A stretch of DNA of 64,000 bases from Blochmannia endosymbiont of Camponotus (Colobopsis) obliquus (GCF_000973545.1 NZ_CP010049.1:682001-746000); one strand, 5' to 3'; numbered from the stretch's first letter, positions 1 to 11,419 are shown. Notes: a model not told the origin generated them from the sequence alone. Numbers and translations: made by a program.

Positions 1-93
1 ACTCGGATCTGCTATCACCATGGATAATGCACGACTTGCTACAACATGAACCTCATCAACAATTTTTCGTTTATCTTGAATTTTTAATACCAT
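1..93 (-). CDS. rplJ: 50S ribosomal protein L10, N-terminal part (runs off the window)
   Basis: Only the first 31 codons lie in the window; the gene continues beyond position 1. The reading MVLKIQDKRKIVDEV followed by a segment ending VASRALSMVIADPS matches the start of enterobacterial L10 (MALNLQDKQAIVAEV...ALSAVVAD). L10 forms the base of the L7/L12 stalk on the large subunit. I chose the ATG at 93 because a GGAG lies six bases upstream. An in-frame ATG at 105 is possible but not family-like. It follows rplA after about 200 bases, the normal L1-L10 arrangement. Confidence 0.9.
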   Translation of the reverse strand, partial: MVLKIQDKRKIVDEVHVVASRALSMVIADPS

Positions 94-292
94 ATCTCCA
101 CTCATTATAAATATTTAACGTTGATACAACACTCAAAACAGGAATATAAATTATTTTAAAACTTAGTCAAACAAATTAAGTTTGTATCAATTCATACATT
201 GATATACTACAATCATAACACAATATAAAATAATACTTACAATTACTTTTAAATCACAAATAAATTATGTACAGACAGACAAACAAATTAAA

Positions 293-991
293 TTATTTAA
301 CCAATAAACTATTTTGATCTATATCTATTCCTATACCCATGGTACTAGAAAGAGTAACTTTTTTAATAAATACTCCTTTAACCTGCAATGGCTTATTTTT
401 CTTCAACGCAGCTATAACAACCTCTAAATTACCTTTTAATTGCATAGGTAAAAAACTCATTTTCCCTATAGTCATATGAACAATGCCATATTTATCATTT
501 CGATAACTTATTTGTCCTAATTTAACATTTTTAATAGTATCCACTAAATTTTGTGATAAAGTACCAATTTTTGAACTCGGCATTAAACCACGTGGACCCA
601 AAATTGGAGCTAATTTACTCACTACATACATTGCATCAGGAGAAGCAACTACTACATCAAACTTCCGATCACCTAATCTAATCCTATCAGCTAAATCTTC
701 CATACCTACTTCATCCGCCCCAGCAGTTTTAGCATGTTGCATATTCATACCTTGAGTAAAAGCAGCAATTCGCATTTTACGTCCGGTACCATAAGGCAAA
801 AAAACAAACCCGCGAATACTTTGATCCGATCTTCGTGGATCAATACCCAAATTAATAGCTACATCAATACTTTCATTAAAATTAACAACTGATAATTTTT
901 GATGCAAACTAATAGCATTCATTATATCATATTGTTGCACATTATTAACTTTATTTCGCAACAATTGCATTCGTTTACTTAATTTAACCAT
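293..991 (-). CDS. rplA: 50S ribosomal protein L1
   Basis: Ribosomal protein L1 of the large-subunit L1 stalk, which in enterobacteria also represses its own operon mRNA. The reading is full length (about 232 residues) and carries the family landmarks QYDI, VNLGID-type, FTQG, VASPDAM, LGPRGLMP and YRNDKYGI. I start it at the ATG at 991 (MVKLSKRM), which aligns with E. coli MAKLTKRM and has a GAG nine bases upstream; the longer frame to 1003 adds four unconserved residues. The rplK stop ends one base before this start, so the two genes are almost certainly translated as a unit. Confidence 0.96.
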   Translation of the reverse strand: MVKLSKRMQLLRNKVNNVQQYDIMNAISLHQKLSVVNFNESIDVAINLGIDPRRSDQSIRGFVFLPYGTGRKMRIAAFTQGMNMQHAKTAGADEVGMEDLADRIRLGDRKFDVVVASPDAMYVVSKLAPILGPRGLMPSSKIGTLSQNLVDTIKNVKLGQISYRNDKYGIVHMTIGKMSFLPMQLKGNLEVVIAALKKNKPLQVKGVFIKKVTLSSTMGIGIDIDQNSLLVK

Positions 992-992
992 T

Positions 993-1421
993 TTAATTCT
1001 CAATTAATAACCCCATAGAACGAGCCGTGCCTGCAATAGATCGCGACATTGCGTCAATATCCGATCCTGTCATATCAGCCGATTTAAGTATCGCTATTTC
1101 ACGTATTTGGCTATTAGTAATTTTACCAACGTTACCTTCCTTGTGTGCGCCAGAACCTACTTTAATTCCCGCAAACTTCTTCAATAAAACAGATGCTGGA
1201 GGACTCTTAATAATAAAAGAAAAAGAACGATCATTAAAAACGGTAATGACAACTGGAATTAACAATCCTGATTCTAATTTTTCTGTTTTTAAATTGAAAA
1301 CTTTACAAAACTCCATAATATTAACACCATGTTGTCCTAAAGCAGGACCAATCGGAGGGCTAGGGTTTGCTGCTCCCGCTCCAATTTGCAATTTTATACA
1401 AGCCTGAACCTTTTTAACCAT
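993..1421 (-). CDS. rplK: 50S ribosomal protein L11
   Basis: Ribosomal protein L11 of the GTPase-associated centre, which binds 23S rRNA helices 43/44. The conserved N-terminal stretch with [20 protein letters not shown] and the C-terminal RNA-binding domain ([19 protein letters not shown]) are intact, and the size (about 142 residues) is normal. The ATG at 1421 gives the family start MVKKVQA; a GTG at 1430 would add three residues. It is followed directly by rplA. The 170-base gap upstream, before nusG, is long enough for a promoter, but none is clear. Confidence 0.96.
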   Translation of the reverse strand: MVKKVQACIKLQIGAGAANPSPPIGPALGQHGVNIMEFCKVFNLKTEKLESGLLIPVVITVFNDRSFSFIIKSPPASVLLKKFAGIKVGSGAHKEGNVGKITNSQIREIAILKSADMTGSDIDAMSRSIAGTARSMGLLIEN

Positions 1422-1594
1422 AAAAACCACGCTCTAATTATCATAACTATCTTTCAAAAATTAAATATAATTTACAATAAACAAAAATTATATAACCAAA
1501 AAAAATCATATCTTTCCACATGACCTACCTAGCCATGCACCTATTTTTTTAACACACTTTGTTAAAATAAAAGCACAATTTAATTTACAAAAAA

Positions 1595-2140
1595 CTAACT
1601 TTTTTCAACTTGAACAAAATCTAATTCTACAGGAGTCGCTCTACCAAAAATTGAAACTGACACCTTTAAACGACTTTTTTCATAATCCACATCTTCCACT
1701 ACACCATGAAAATCAGCAAAAGGTCCATTATTAACACGTACTAATTCACCAGGTTCAAATAACGTTTTAGGTCTAGGTTTTTCTCCAATTTGTTGTAACT
1801 TATTCATAATAGAACTAACTTCTTTATCACCAATTGGTGAAGGTTTATCTGAAGTTCCTCCAATAAAACCCATAACACGAGGTATACCTCTTACAAAATG
1901 CCAATTAGATTCATTCATGATCATTTGTACTAAAACATAACCAGGAAAAAATTTACGTTCACTTTTTCGTCGTTGTCCACCACGAATTTCAACCACTTCC
2001 TCAGTTGGAACCATAACTTCACCAAAAACATCATTCATACCTCGTAATTTAATATGTTCTCGTAACGAATGAGCAACGCGACCTTCAAAACCGGAAAACA
2101 CTTGAACTACATACCAACGTTTTTTTAAAACTTCAGCCAT
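1595..2140 (-). CDS. nusG: Transcription termination/antitermination protein NusG
   Basis: NusG binds RNA polymerase and links it to Rho or to the leading ribosome through S10. The 181-residue reading has the NGN domain ([16 protein letters not shown] at the start, GYVLVQM and [13 protein letters not shown] in the middle). It ends with a KOW domain ([20 protein letters not shown]). The length equals that of E. coli NusG. It follows secE after only three bases, the universal secE-nusG pair. A rho gene is also present in this window at 30.4 kb, so Rho-dependent termination is probably retained. Confidence 0.97.
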   Translation of the reverse strand: MAEVLKKRWYVVQVFSGFEGRVAHSLREHIKLRGMNDVFGEVMVPTEEVVEIRGGQRRKSERKFFPGYVLVQMIMNESNWHFVRGIPRVMGFIGGTSDKPSPIGDKEVSSIMNKLQQIGEKPRPKTLFEPGELVRVNNGPFADFHGVVEDVDYEKSRLKVSVSIFGRATPVELDFVQVEKS

Positions 2141-2143
2141 ATA

Positions 2144-2518
2144 TCATAACCTCAAAGCTAAAGAAATTATTTGAACTAAAATACTATCTAATCCCCATAA
2201 AATTAACGACATTAATACAGTAACTACAGCTACTACTAATGTAGCCTGACAAGTTTCCCGTTTAGTAGGCCAAATTACCTGAAATAATTCAACTTTAGAA
2301 GAACGAATAAATAAAAGTAACATTTTACCTTTTTCCGTTTTTAATAACACAAATATAGCAAGCATTGCAACCAACAAAACATCTAATATCCTTATCAAAC
2401 AACTATAATAATTATAAAAATAATTACATACTCCAACTATTCCTAATAATAACAACGTACCTATCCATTTAATTATTTTCAAATTAAATATTTTTTTTAT
2501 ATTTTTTTCTCTACCCAT
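2144..2518 (-). CDS. secE: Preprotein translocase subunit SecE
   Basis: Membrane subunit of the SecYEG channel. At 124 residues it keeps the enterobacterial three-helix form: two hydrophobic segments at about residues 18-32 and 43-58, then the conserved amphipathic region (SKVELFQVIWPTKRE) and a third helix at about 92-110. The essential motif VxWPTRxE reads VIWPTKRE. It sits three bases upstream of nusG and about 110 bases downstream of tuf. Confidence 0.95.
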   Translation of the reverse strand: MGREKNIKKIFNLKIIKWIGTLLLLGIVGVCNYFYNYYSCLIRILDVLLVAMLAIFVLLKTEKGKMLLLFIRSSKVELFQVIWPTKRETCQATLVVAVVTVLMSLILWGLDSILVQIISLALRL

Positions 2519-2631
2519 AACGTTATTTACATATTACAACTCTTAAACAAACTAAATCTTTTTGAAAAAATATAACATGAGTTTCTTAATTAGAAATTGA
2601 ATTACACATACAATTAAATAAAATATGTTCG

Positions 2632-3816
2632 TTATAAAATAACTTTCGCAACTACACCGGCGCCAACAGTACGTCCACCTTCACGTATGGCAAATCGCAA
2701 TCCATCATCCATAGCAATTGGAGAAATTAAATTAACAACCATCTTAATATTATCTCCAGGCATAACCATCTCTACATCATCAGGTAACTCAATTGTTCCT
2801 GTAACATCTGTCGTACGAAAATAAAATTGTGGACGATAACCTTTAAAAAACGGAGTATGTCTACCACCCTCTTCCTTGTTTAAAATATATACTTCAGATT
2901 CAAATTGAGAATGTGGCTTAATCGAACCTGGTTTTGCTAATACCTGCCCACGTTCTACATCATCACGTTTAGTACCACGTAATAATACACCTATATTTTC
3001 ACCAGCACGACCTTCATCTAATAATTTACGAAACATCTCAACTCCAGTACATATAGTCCTTGTTGTTTCTCTAATACCTACAATCTCAATTTCTTCACCG
3101 ACCTTAATAACCCCGCTCTCTACCCTGCCAGTAACTACTGTGCCACGCCCAGAAATGGAAAATACATCTTCAATAGGCAAAAGAAACGGCCTATCGATTA
3201 ATCTTTGTGGTTCGGGTATATAATGATCAAGAGCCTGTGATAATTCTAAAATTTTCCCTTCCCACAACACTTCCCCTTCTAATGCTTTAAGTGCAGACCC
3301 GCGAATAATCGGAGTATCATCACCAGGAAAATCATATTGAGTTAAAAGCTCGCGCACTTCCATTTCAACTAACTCCAATAATTCATTATCATCCACCATA
3401 TCACATTTATTCATAAAAACAACAATATAAGGTACACCTACTTGTCGTGCTAATAAAATATGCTCTCGAGTTTGAGGCATAGGACCATCAGTAGCAGCAA
3501 CTACCAATATAGCACCATCCATTTGTGCTGCACCCGTAATCATATTTTTAACATAATCTGCATGTCCGGGACAATCAACATGAGCATAATGACGACTAGG
3601 AGTATCATACTCAACATGTGAAGTATTAATAGTAATACCACGCGCTTTTTCTTCTGGCGCGTTATCAATTTGTTCAAAAGCACGAGCACTGCCACCATAA
3701 GTTTTAGCTAAAACCGTTGTAATAGCTGCAGTTAATGTAGTTTTACCATGATCTACATGACCAATAGTACCAACATTAATGTGAAACTTTGTACGCTGAA
3801 ATTTTTCTTTAGACAC
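2632..3816 (-). CDS. tuf: Elongation factor Tu (single tuf copy at an operon junction)
   Basis: EF-Tu carries aminoacyl-tRNA to the ribosome. The 394 residues equal the E. coli length. G1 GHVDHGKT, G3 DCPGHADY, G4 NKCD and the domain II/III signatures are intact. The start is a GTG, as in E. coli tuf, with GAGG nine bases upstream; the leader contains a perfect TATAAT on the minus strand near 3,865. The gene lies between fusA (tufA-type upstream neighbour) and secE (tufB-type downstream neighbour), so it joins two operons that are separate in E. coli. Confidence 0.98.
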   Translation of the reverse strand: MSKEKFQRTKFHINVGTIGHVDHGKTTLTAAITTVLAKTYGGSARAFEQIDNAPEEKARGITINTSHVEYDTPSRHYAHVDCPGHADYVKNMITGAAQMDGAILVVAATDGPMPQTREHILLARQVGVPYIVVFMNKCDMVDDNELLELVEMEVRELLTQYDFPGDDTPIIRGSALKALEGEVLWEGKILELSQALDHYIPEPQRLIDRPFLLPIEDVFSISGRGTVVTGRVESGVIKVGEEIEIVGIRETTRTICTGVEMFRKLLDEGRAGENIGVLLRGTKRDDVERGQVLAKPGSIKPHSQFESEVYILNKEEGGRHTPFFKGYRPQFYFRTTDVTGTIELPDDVEMVMPGDNIKMVVNLISPIAMDDGLRFAIREGGRTVGAGVVAKVIL

Positions 3817-3903
3817 GAATATATTCCTCGATTTTCATAGTATTTCTTTTTTTTTAAATTTAGATATCTATTATAATGCTAAAACTATAATTACTTATAT
3901 TAT

Positions 3904-6006
3904 CTAACCTCTACGAGACTCGATAATTACTTTAGATATATTCTGCGGTGCCTCATGATATCTTAAAAACTCCATAGAATAAGAAGCACGACCTTGAGTT
4001 TGAGAACGTAATTTGGTAGCATAACCAAACATTTCAGACAACGGCACTTGAGCATAAATTATACTGCCCAAATTTACATTATCCATACCACTAATTATAC
4101 CACGACGTCTGTTTAAATCACCAATAACATCCCCCATATAAATATCAGGGGTTTCAACCTCAACTTTCATAATAGGTTCCAGTAAAACTGGATGTGCTTT
4201 TAAAAAACCTTCTTTAAATGCTATAGAACTAGCAATTTTAAATGCCATTTCTGAAGAATCAACTTCATGATAAGAACCATCAATTATAGCCACACGAACA
4301 TCCACTACTGGATAACCCGCCAGAATACCATTATTGATTTGTTCCTGAATACCCTTATTCACTGCAGGTATATATTCTTTAGGAACAGCACCTCCTACTA
4401 TTTCATTTAAAAATTCATAACCTTGCCCACCTGGCTCTATGGGCTCTATACGCAATAATACATGTCCAAATTGTCCACGACCACCAGATTGACGAATAAA
4501 TTTACCTTCCTGTATAACACTAGAACGAATAGTTTCACGATATGCTACTTGAGGTTTACCAACATTGGCATCTACATTAAATTCTCTACGCATACGTTCT
4601 ACTAAAATATCAAGATGTAACTCCCCCATGCCAGCAATAATAGTTTGACCAGATTCTTGATCAACCCATACACGAAAAGATGGATCTTCTTGAGTTAACC
4701 TATTTAATGATAAACCCATTTTTTCTTGATCACCCTTAGTTTTGGGTTCTATGGTAACAGAAATCACTGGTTCAGGAAAATCCATTTGTTCAAGAATAAT
4801 AGGTGCAGACGGATCACATAACGTATCACCTGTAGATACATCCTTTAAACCAATGACTGCAGCAATATCTCCAGAACTTACTACCTTAATTTCTTCACGC
4901 TTATTAGCATGCATTTGTACAATACGACCAAATCTTTCACACTTTGCTTTTAAAGGATTAAATACAACATCTCCAGTGTGGATTTTGCCGGAATACACAC
5001 GAAAAAAAGTTAAATTTCCAGCAAAAGGATCATTTGCAATTTTAAATGCCAGCGCTGAAAATGGCTCATCATCACTAGAACGCCTTTCTATATTAGTTAA
5101 ACGATCCTCCATAATTCCCTTAATAGATGAGACATCAATTGGAGATGGTAAATATTCAACAACAGCATCTAACATAGCTTGTATTCCTTTATTCTTAAAA
5201 GCAGATCCGCAAGTGACTAAAACTACTTCATTATTTAAAACACGATGACGCAAACCACGTTTTATTTCCGACTCTGTCAATACTTTTCCGGATAAATATT
5301 TATCCATTAAATCCTCAGACCCTTCAGCAGCAGATTCTAACAAAAATTGATGCCATTTCTCTGCTACATTACTTAAATGCGAAGGTATATCTTTATAAAA
5401 CACACTAACTCCCTGATCTTCTTCATTCCAAGTAATAACTTGCATCTTTACTAAATCAATCACCCCTGTAAATTTATCTTCCGCTCCAACTGCCAGCTGA
5501 ATAGGTACAGGATTAGCAGACAATCTACTTTTTAATTGATCTACAACACGCAAAAAATCAGCACCCATACGATCCATTTTATTTACAAAAGCAATACGTG
5601 GAACCTTATATTTATTTGCTTGACGCCACACAGTTTCAGATTGAGATTGCACCCCTCCAACAGCACAATAAACCATAACAACACCATCTAATATTCGCAT
5701 AGACCGCTCAACTTCTATAGTAAAATCTACATGTCCCGGAGTATCGATAATATTAATACGATGATCTTCAAACTGTTTGAACATACCAGTCCAAAAACAA
5801 GTGGTCGCGGCAGAAGTAATCGTAATACCCCTCTCTTGTTCTTGTGCCATCCAATCCATAGTGGCAGCTCCATTATGAACTTCTCCAATTTTATGATTCA
5901 CACCTGTATAAAATAAAATACGCTCAGTGGTAGTAGTCTTACCAGCATCTATATGTGCACTAATACCAATATTACGATAACGTATAATAGGTGTTTTTCT
6001 GTGCAT
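3904..6006 (-). CDS. fusA: Elongation factor G
   Basis: Translocation GTPase EF-G. The reading is full length (about 700 residues) with P-loop [13 protein letters not shown], switch [14 protein letters not shown] and the C-terminal domains IV/V ([24 protein letters not shown]). I start at the ATG at 6006 ([14 protein letters not shown]) because a GAGGG lies six bases before it; the frame can be extended to a TTG at 6012. It lies between rpsG and tuf in the classical str operon order. Confidence 0.98.
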   Translation of the reverse strand: MHRKTPIIRYRNIGISAHIDAGKTTTTERILFYTGVNHKIGEVHNGAATMDWMAQEQERGITITSAATTCFWTGMFKQFEDHRINIIDTPGHVDFTIEVERSMRILDGVVMVYCAVGGVQSQSETVWRQANKYKVPRIAFVNKMDRMGADFLRVVDQLKSRLSANPVPIQLAVGAEDKFTGVIDLVKMQVITWNEEDQGVSVFYKDIPSHLSNVAEKWHQFLLESAAEGSEDLMDKYLSGKVLTESEIKRGLRHRVLNNEVVLVTCGSAFKNKGIQAMLDAVVEYLPSPIDVSSIKGIMEDRLTNIERRSSDDEPFSALAFKIANDPFAGNLTFFRVYSGKIHTGDVVFNPLKAKCERFGRIVQMHANKREEIKVVSSGDIAAVIGLKDVSTGDTLCDPSAPIILEQMDFPEPVISVTIEPKTKGDQEKMGLSLNRLTQEDPSFRVWVDQESGQTIIAGMGELHLDILVERMRREFNVDANVGKPQVAYRETIRSSVIQEGKFIRQSGGRGQFGHVLLRIEPIEPGGQGYEFLNEIVGGAVPKEYIPAVNKGIQEQINNGILAGYPVVDVRVAIIDGSYHEVDSSEMAFKIASSIAFKEGFLKAHPVLLEPIMKVEVETPDIYMGDVIGDLNRRRGIISGMDNVNLGSIIYAQVPLSEMFGYATKLRSQTQGRASYSMEFLRYHEAPQNISKVIIESRRG

Positions 6007-6161
6007 ATGCAACCCTCACTACTTCAGTATACAATAATATATGTATTCAAAAAAATATAATTTACTCAACATACAAACAACCCAAAAATACACTTAGTAT
6101 TAAAAAAATAATCACTTTTTTAATACTTATACATCAGATAACTATTTAATCCAAATACAAA

Positions 6162-6635
6162 CTACCAACGATAGTGAGCGAATGCTTTATTAGCTTCTGC
6201 TATACGATGAACTTCTTCACGCTTCTTAACAGCACTACCTTTATTATCTACAGCATCATCAAGTTCATTGGCTAATCGTAAGACCATAGACTTATCTAAA
6301 CGTTTTCGCGCAGCATGTACAATCCAACGCATTGCTAAAGTATCGCGTCGAACAGGACGTACTTCTACTGGAACCTGATACGTCGAACCCCCAACTCTTC
6401 TAGACTTCACTTCTACTATTGGACGTACATTATCAATAGCTAATTCAAATACTTCTAAATGAACAACAGAAGGCCTTCTTGTCAAAAGGATATCAAGTGC
6501 TTGATAAACTATTTTCTCTGCTACCGATTTTTTCCCATGTAACATAATTATATTGATAAATTTTGCTAAAAGCTCAGAACCAAATTTTGAATCAGATAAG
6601 ATCTTACGCTGACCAACAATTCGACGACGAGACAT
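6162..6635 (-). CDS. rpsG: 30S ribosomal protein S7
   Basis: S7 organises the head of the small subunit near the E site and is the translational regulator of the str operon in E. coli. The start at 6635 gives [13 protein letters not shown] with a GGAG about eight bases upstream; the longer frame to 6653 reads through that ribosome binding site and is rejected. [17 protein letters not shown] and the C-terminal NKAFAHYRW are intact, at 157 residues. Confidence 0.97.
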   Translation of the reverse strand: MSRRRIVGQRKILSDSKFGSELLAKFINIIMLHGKKSVAEKIVYQALDILLTRRPSVVHLEVFELAIDNVRPIVEVKSRRVGGSTYQVPVEVRPVRRDTLAMRWIVHAARKRLDKSMVLRLANELDDAVDNKGSAVKKREEVHRIAEANKAFAHYRW

Positions 6636-6771
6636 AATAAAAACTCCATTCAATTATCTAATGATACACCCACCAACATACAAAATTAACATTTCATAAT
6701 ATCACATACTATGTACGAAATATACATGCCTGAACACATAATAAAGACATACATAAATTAAAATTGTTAAT

Positions 6772-7146
6772 TTAGCTTCTAGGTTTTTTTACACCATATT
6801 TGGATCGACCTTGTTTACGATCTTGTACTCCAGAGCAATCAAGTGCACCACGTACTATATGATAACGAACCCCAGGTAAATCTTTTACACGTCCTCCACG
6901 AATTAAAATTACAGAATGTTCCTGTAAATTATGTCCTTCCCCACCAATATAAGAAGTAACTTCAAAACCATTAGTTAAACGAACACGACAAACCTTACGT
7001 AAAGCAGAATTTGGTTTTTTAGGAGTAGTAGTATACACCCTAATACAAACGCCACGTTTTTGAGGACATGAAGTTAATGCCGGAACATTACTTTTGACAA
7101 CTTTTACCATCCGAGATTTACGAACAAGTTGATTAATAGTAGACAT
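6772..7146 (-). CDS. rpsL: 30S ribosomal protein S12
   Basis: S12 sits in the decoding centre. The 124 residues match the family end to end, including [16 protein letters not shown] and [12 protein letters not shown]. The streptomycin-determining lysines (TPKKPNS near residue 43 and VKDLPG near residue 88) are the wild-type residues. It is the first gene of the str operon; GGAG lies about 15 bases upstream of the ATG, unusually far. Upstream is a 1.3-kb gene desert where E. coli has tusBCD. Confidence 0.98.
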   Translation of the reverse strand: MSTINQLVRKSRMVKVVKSNVPALTSCPQKRGVCIRVYTTTPKKPNSALRKVCRVRLTNGFEVTSYIGGEGHNLQEHSVILIRGGRVKDLPGVRYHIVRGALDCSGVQDRKQGRSKYGVKKPRS

Positions 7147-8456
7147 TTAATTTTAATTAATCTCCTAAATTATTGAATTTTAATAATAATAAAAACACAA
7201 TCTCATTCAATTTACCAACAAAATTAACGCACAAATACAAGAGTATACTTATCTCTAAGGGCGGAGGTTTTACTATGTTAAAGTAAAATCAACAAACCAT
7301 ACAATAACAATTATCTTTCATGAAGAATGACTTTTACTTAACTTTACTTAAAAATATCATCAAAAAGCTAAATTACATAACCTCTATTTTTATCAATGTA
7401 TAAAATACACCTAGTATAGTTCTTTTATCTGTATCACAGTCAAAAATAAAAACATTGAACTTACTTAAATTTTTTTCATAAACAACATAACGTCGTAAAC
7501 GTATTGGATTTTATTTACTGAATAAACAAAACACTTAAAGTATTATGCACGACCTTACTCAAATATTACATAATATAACGATGACAACTTAACAATATTT
7601 AAATAAAACGACAAACACTAAAAATTGTTATATCCATAAAACAGAACTAGTCAATAAACAATAACTAACAATAACTCATAACTATAATTCAAATTCTTAT
7701 AATAAAAAGGCAAAATACCAATCATTTTATTTATAAAATACGACATGCTATTTAAATAATAATATTAAAGACAGGTTCATAAAACAATATGTACACACAA
7801 CATAAATTTATTAATGACAGCTAACAATATCTACTGTTATTAACACAATCATTATACCGTATTTTTAAAAAAAATAAATTCAAAGCTTAATTTTTATATG
7901 AAACTAAAAGACAAATATACAACAAACTAAATCATTAAATAACAAAAAAAACACAACACGACAAGGATTATAATCTAGATTATAATCCACACAACAATAT
8001 CATTTTACATTTAAAAATAAACATTAATGTAAAAACATAAAAACTAAAATAACAACTACACTCCTAACATACCACTCACAACAATTGATACTATAACTAT
8101 TAATAAGACTAATTTAACAAATAAAGACCTCATAACTATCCAGAATATATATTACTAAATTAATTAACATCATACCTCAAATCATCTGATAATCACATAA
8201 ATATAATATAAGTCTTTAACAAAAAATATCAAGCTAACTTATATACAAAAAACTAAGATTATAAAAAAAATCAATATACGTATGATATCATGGAAAAATA
8301 AGCACCAATATAATAAAATAATCAAAAAAATAAAACATACATAAAATAAATATTTTGATATCTTTAATAAATAAATTTAACAATAATTAAATAACTAAAA
8401 GATTCAATATATAAAATCATATTGTCTTTATAAAAAATCAAAGCATTATAATGCAA
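7147..8456. other. Gene-free stretch upstream of rpsL
   Basis: About 1.3 kb with no credible gene on either strand. In E. coli this interval (rpsL to pabA) holds tusBCD, fkpA, slyX, slyD, crp, argD and others; I could not recognise remnants of any of them. It should contain the str operon promoter on the minus strand. Two local features stand out: a G-rich patch with a strong Shine-Dalgarno and a three-codon frame on the plus strand near 7,258-7,286, and a perfect 24-base palindrome at 7,965-7,988. Confidence 0.6.
7965..7988. repeat. Perfect 24-bp palindrome
   Basis: The half-site ggattataatct is followed immediately by its exact reverse complement, with no loop, so the duplex has a perfect two-fold axis. 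It lies in the gene-free stretch between pabA and rpsL. The absence of a loop and of a following T tract argues against a terminator; a dimeric protein binding site or a chance product of A+T richness are the alternatives. Confidence 0.7.
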
Positions 8457-9044
8457 CTATTTCAATAAATATAGGAAATTAGATAACATTTCACGTCCTT
8501 GTTCACTTAATAAACTCTCAGGATGAAATTGAACACTTTCTATTGCAAAAGTTCGATGACGAATAGCCATAATTTCATCATATTTACCATTAGATATACT
8601 CCAGGCAGATACTTCAAAACACAAAGGAAGACTACAACTTTCAATTACTAAAGAATGATAACGAACTACAGTAATAAATTGAGAAAGATTAGAAAATATA
8701 CCTTTACAATCATGAAAAATTATAGAACTTTTTCCGTGCATAACTTGTTTTGCATGCACTATTCTAGCACCAAACGATTGCGCTATAACTTGATGACCTA
8801 AACATATACCAAAAATTGGTAACTTATTAGCAAAATAAGAAACTGCAGCTAAAGAAATACCGGCATCTTCTGGCCTTCCTGGTCCTGGAGAAATAACCAA
8901 TCTTTGTGGAGATAACTGTTCAATATCTACTAAACTAAGACTATCATGCTGTATTACTTTTACTTGTGCACCAAGTTCACACAAATACTGATAAATATTC
9001 CACGTAAAAGAATCATAATTATCAATTATTAATACTCGTATCAC
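8457..9044 (-). CDS. pabA: Glutamine amidotransferase subunit of aminodeoxychorismate synthase (PabA)
   Basis: Supplies ammonia from glutamine to chorismate-using synthases; the PabA form serves folate synthesis, and some reduced genomes use one subunit for both PABA and anthranilate. It starts VLIIDNYDSFTWNIYQYL and has the class I amidotransferase triad: Cys in GICLGHQ, His and Glu in QFHPES. Gene order upstream of trpS matches E. coli pabA rather than trpG. I start at the GTG at 9044 because an ATG at 9128 would add 28 hydrophobic residues absent from the family. That extension reads like intergenic DNA. Confidence 0.88.
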   Translation of the reverse strand: MIRVLIIDNYDSFTWNIYQYLCELGAQVKVIQHDSLSLVDIEQLSPQRLVISPGPGRPEDAGISLAAVSYFANKLPIFGICLGHQVIAQSFGARIVHAKQVMHGKSSIIFHDCKGIFSNLSQFITVVRYHSLVIESCSLPLCFEVSAWSISNGKYDEIMAIRHRTFAIESVQFHPESLLSEQGREMLSNFLYLLK

Positions 9045-9290
9045 ATTTTTTATCACCACAACAAAACATAGACATAAAATAAAAAAATAAAAACAAAAAA
9101 TGTAAAAATAAAACAAAACATGCAACACTAAACTACACTAAAAACATTAACACGCAAAATAGCACAATTAACACCATCCTAGCATTCAAAAAACACACTA
9201 ATGAAAAATTTTACACAAAAATTGCATGTTTATATAATTATTACCATCACATAAATTACAATTCATTGCTCAACTAATAAACTAAAATAT

Positions 9291-10304
9291 TTAAATTTTC
9301 ATTAAAAATCCAATATTGTTATACACTCTATTTAAAGTTATACTAGCTTGATAACAAGCCTTATCAGCACCTTCTGATAATATCTGCAGCAAATAATCTT
9401 CTTCTTTACGAACAGTAAAATAACGTTTTTGCAACTTATTTAACTTAGATACCAATAAATCTATTAATGTATTTTTTAATTGACTATATTTTTTTCCTCT
9501 AAACGAAATTTCTAAATCTAAAATAGAAACATCACTAATTCCTGATAAAATAGTAAGTAAATTAGAAATTCCTGGTTTATTAAAAGGATCGTAACATATT
9601 AAAGGAGGATTATCGGAATCAGTAACAGCACTATTTATTTTATAAATTACTGATTGAATGTCTTCTAAAAGAAAAATGACATTCTTACGATTACTATCAG
9701 TTTTAGACATTTTTTTTTTCGGATTTAATAGAGACATGACACGAGAGCCAGCCTCAGGAATATAAAAATCTGGAACAACAAAAGTCTGATCATATAATGC
9801 ATTAAATCTATTAGCAATTTTACGACTTAATTCCAAATGTTGTCTTTGGTCTTCACCTATAGGCACTAAATTTGTTTGATATAAAAGAATATCAGAAGCC
9901 ATTAATATTGGATAATTTAATAAACCAATATTAATACCATTCATATTATTTGAATAATGAACTAATTTATCTTTAAATTGAGTCATGCGTTTCATTTCCC
10001 CAAAATAACTATAACAATTAAGTAACCAACAAAGCTGCGTATGCTGTGGGACATGAGACTGCATAAAAATTGTCACATTAACAGGATTAATACCACATGC
10101 TAAAAACAAAGCTAATATATCTAAAGACCTTGTACGTAACAATTTTACACTCTGCTGAACAGTAATAGCATGTAAATCAACTATACAATAAATACATTGA
10201 TAATCGTACTGCATCTTTACCCACTGACGCAATACACCAATATAATTTCCAAGCGTCAATTCCCCTGATGGCTGGATACCACTAAAAACAATCGGCTTAA
10301 TCAT
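9291..10304 (-). CDS. trpS: Tryptophanyl-tRNA synthetase
   Basis: Class I synthetase charging tRNA-Trp (the tRNA itself is at 40,944-41,016). The 337 residues begin [21 protein letters not shown], with the HIGH-like TLGN, and include [10 protein letters not shown] and the KMSKS motif as KMSKT. The codons just before that motif are an A10 run in the mRNA (positions 9,710-9,719), so polymerase slippage would hit the catalytic loop. In E. coli the order is damX-dam-rpe-gph-trpS; gph is missing here. Confidence 0.97.
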   Translation of the reverse strand: MIKPIVFSGIQPSGELTLGNYIGVLRQWVKMQYDYQCIYCIVDLHAITVQQSVKLLRTRSLDILALFLACGINPVNVTIFMQSHVPQHTQLCWLLNCYSYFGEMKRMTQFKDKLVHYSNNMNGINIGLLNYPILMASDILLYQTNLVPIGEDQRQHLELSRKIANRFNALYDQTFVVPDFYIPEAGSRVMSLLNPKKKMSKTDSNRKNVIFLLEDIQSVIYKINSAVTDSDNPPLICYDPFNKPGISNLLTILSGISDVSILDLEISFRGKKYSQLKNTLIDLLVSKLNKLQKRYFTVRKEEDYLLQILSEGADKACYQASITLNRVYNNIGFLMKI

Positions 10305-10753
10305 TCAATATACTTCACTAAGTAAATTAAAAATAAAAAATTATACTTTAATCAAAATAAAAACATATTCTCTTAACTAGTTAATTATATTAAAATAATA
10401 ATAAATTCTTTTCTAACACATTAACTTATTTTACACATTAAACTAAAAATATAAATTTTATTACGTTCATATATTTCATAATGCACACAAATAATCTTCT
10501 GATTATATTATTAAATTACAAAACTGATAATTTATCTACAACATTAAATGATAATAGTGTTAACAAATTATAAACTTAAATACTTTATCTCAAATAATTA
10601 TAACAATATCTTAAATTAATTTAGATTAAAGCAAAACCAACACAGACAAATAACATAACTGAAATGTTTTAACATAAAAACAATATACAAAAATACACCT
10701 AATGACGCTTTAATTAAATAAAATCTACAAAAAGAAAATTTACATAATTCAAA
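10305..10753. other. Gene-free stretch between rpe and trpS
   Basis: About 450 bases of A+T-rich DNA where enterobacteria carry gph (phosphoglycolate phosphatase). No open frame or recognisable gph remnant is visible on either strand. Confidence 0.6.
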
Positions 10754-11419
10754 CTAATTTTGTAATTTACAATACAAATCATTAATAGCTTGTTGATAAT
10801 CAAATTTAGAAAAAATTGCTGTACCCACAATAAACATATCAGCACCAGCTCGCGCAATTAAAGATATGTTGTTAGTATTAATACCTCCATCTACCGCTAA
10901 TCTAATGTTACATCCGCTTTTTTCTATTAAATTACGCACTTGACTTACTTTATTCAAAACAAACGGTAAAAAGGATTGCCCTGCAAAACCAGGATTAACA
11001 GACATTAACAAAATTAAATCAAGCTTATTAATTACATACTCTAAATAATACAAAGGCGTAGTAGGATTGAATACTAAACCCACTTTACAACCATTTTCTT
11101 TAATTAATTCTAATGAACGATCAATATGATTTGTAGTTTCAGGATGAATGCTAATACTGTTTGCTCCAGCAGAAACACAATCTAATATTAAACAATCCAC
11201 TGGCTTTGCCATCAAATGCACATCAATAAAAATATCAATTCCACTACTACGCAGTGACTTTAATACTATTGGACCTACACCTAAGCTAGGTACATAATGA
11301 TTATCCATCATATCAAAATGAATCATTTTAATACCAGAAGAAATCACTTTGTCAATTTCTGCTCCTAAACAAGCAAAATCAGCTGCTAAAATAGATGGAA
11401 CAATCAAAATTTTCTCCAT
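10754..11419 (-). CDS. rpe: Ribulose-phosphate 3-epimerase
   Basis: Interconverts ribulose 5-phosphate and xylulose 5-phosphate in the pentose phosphate pathway. The 221-residue TIM barrel begins ILIVPSILAADFACLGAEI. It carries the metal/catalytic residues in HFDMMDNHYVPS, DVHLMA, SIHPET and VNPGFAGQSF, and the phosphate-binding AVDGGIN and GTAIF. A GGAG precedes the ATG. It keeps its place between dam (lost) and gph (lost). Confidence 0.97.
   Translation of the reverse strand: MEKILIVPSILAADFACLGAEIDKVISSGIKMIHFDMMDNHYVPSLGVGPIVLKSLRSSGIDIFIDVHLMAKPVDCLILDCVSAGANSISIHPETTNHIDRSLELIKENGCKVGLVFNPTTPLYYLEYVINKLDLILLMSVNPGFAGQSFLPFVLNKVSQVRNLIEKSGCNIRLAVDGGINTNNISLIARAGADMFIVGTAIFSKFDYQQAINDLYCKLQN

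Noticed and set aside
1027-1407. 126-codon plus-strand frame
   Set aside because: Exactly antisense to rplK; no independent family match or ribosome binding site.
4742-5248. 168-codon plus-strand frame
   Set aside because: Antisense to fusA, a shadow of a highly conserved gene.
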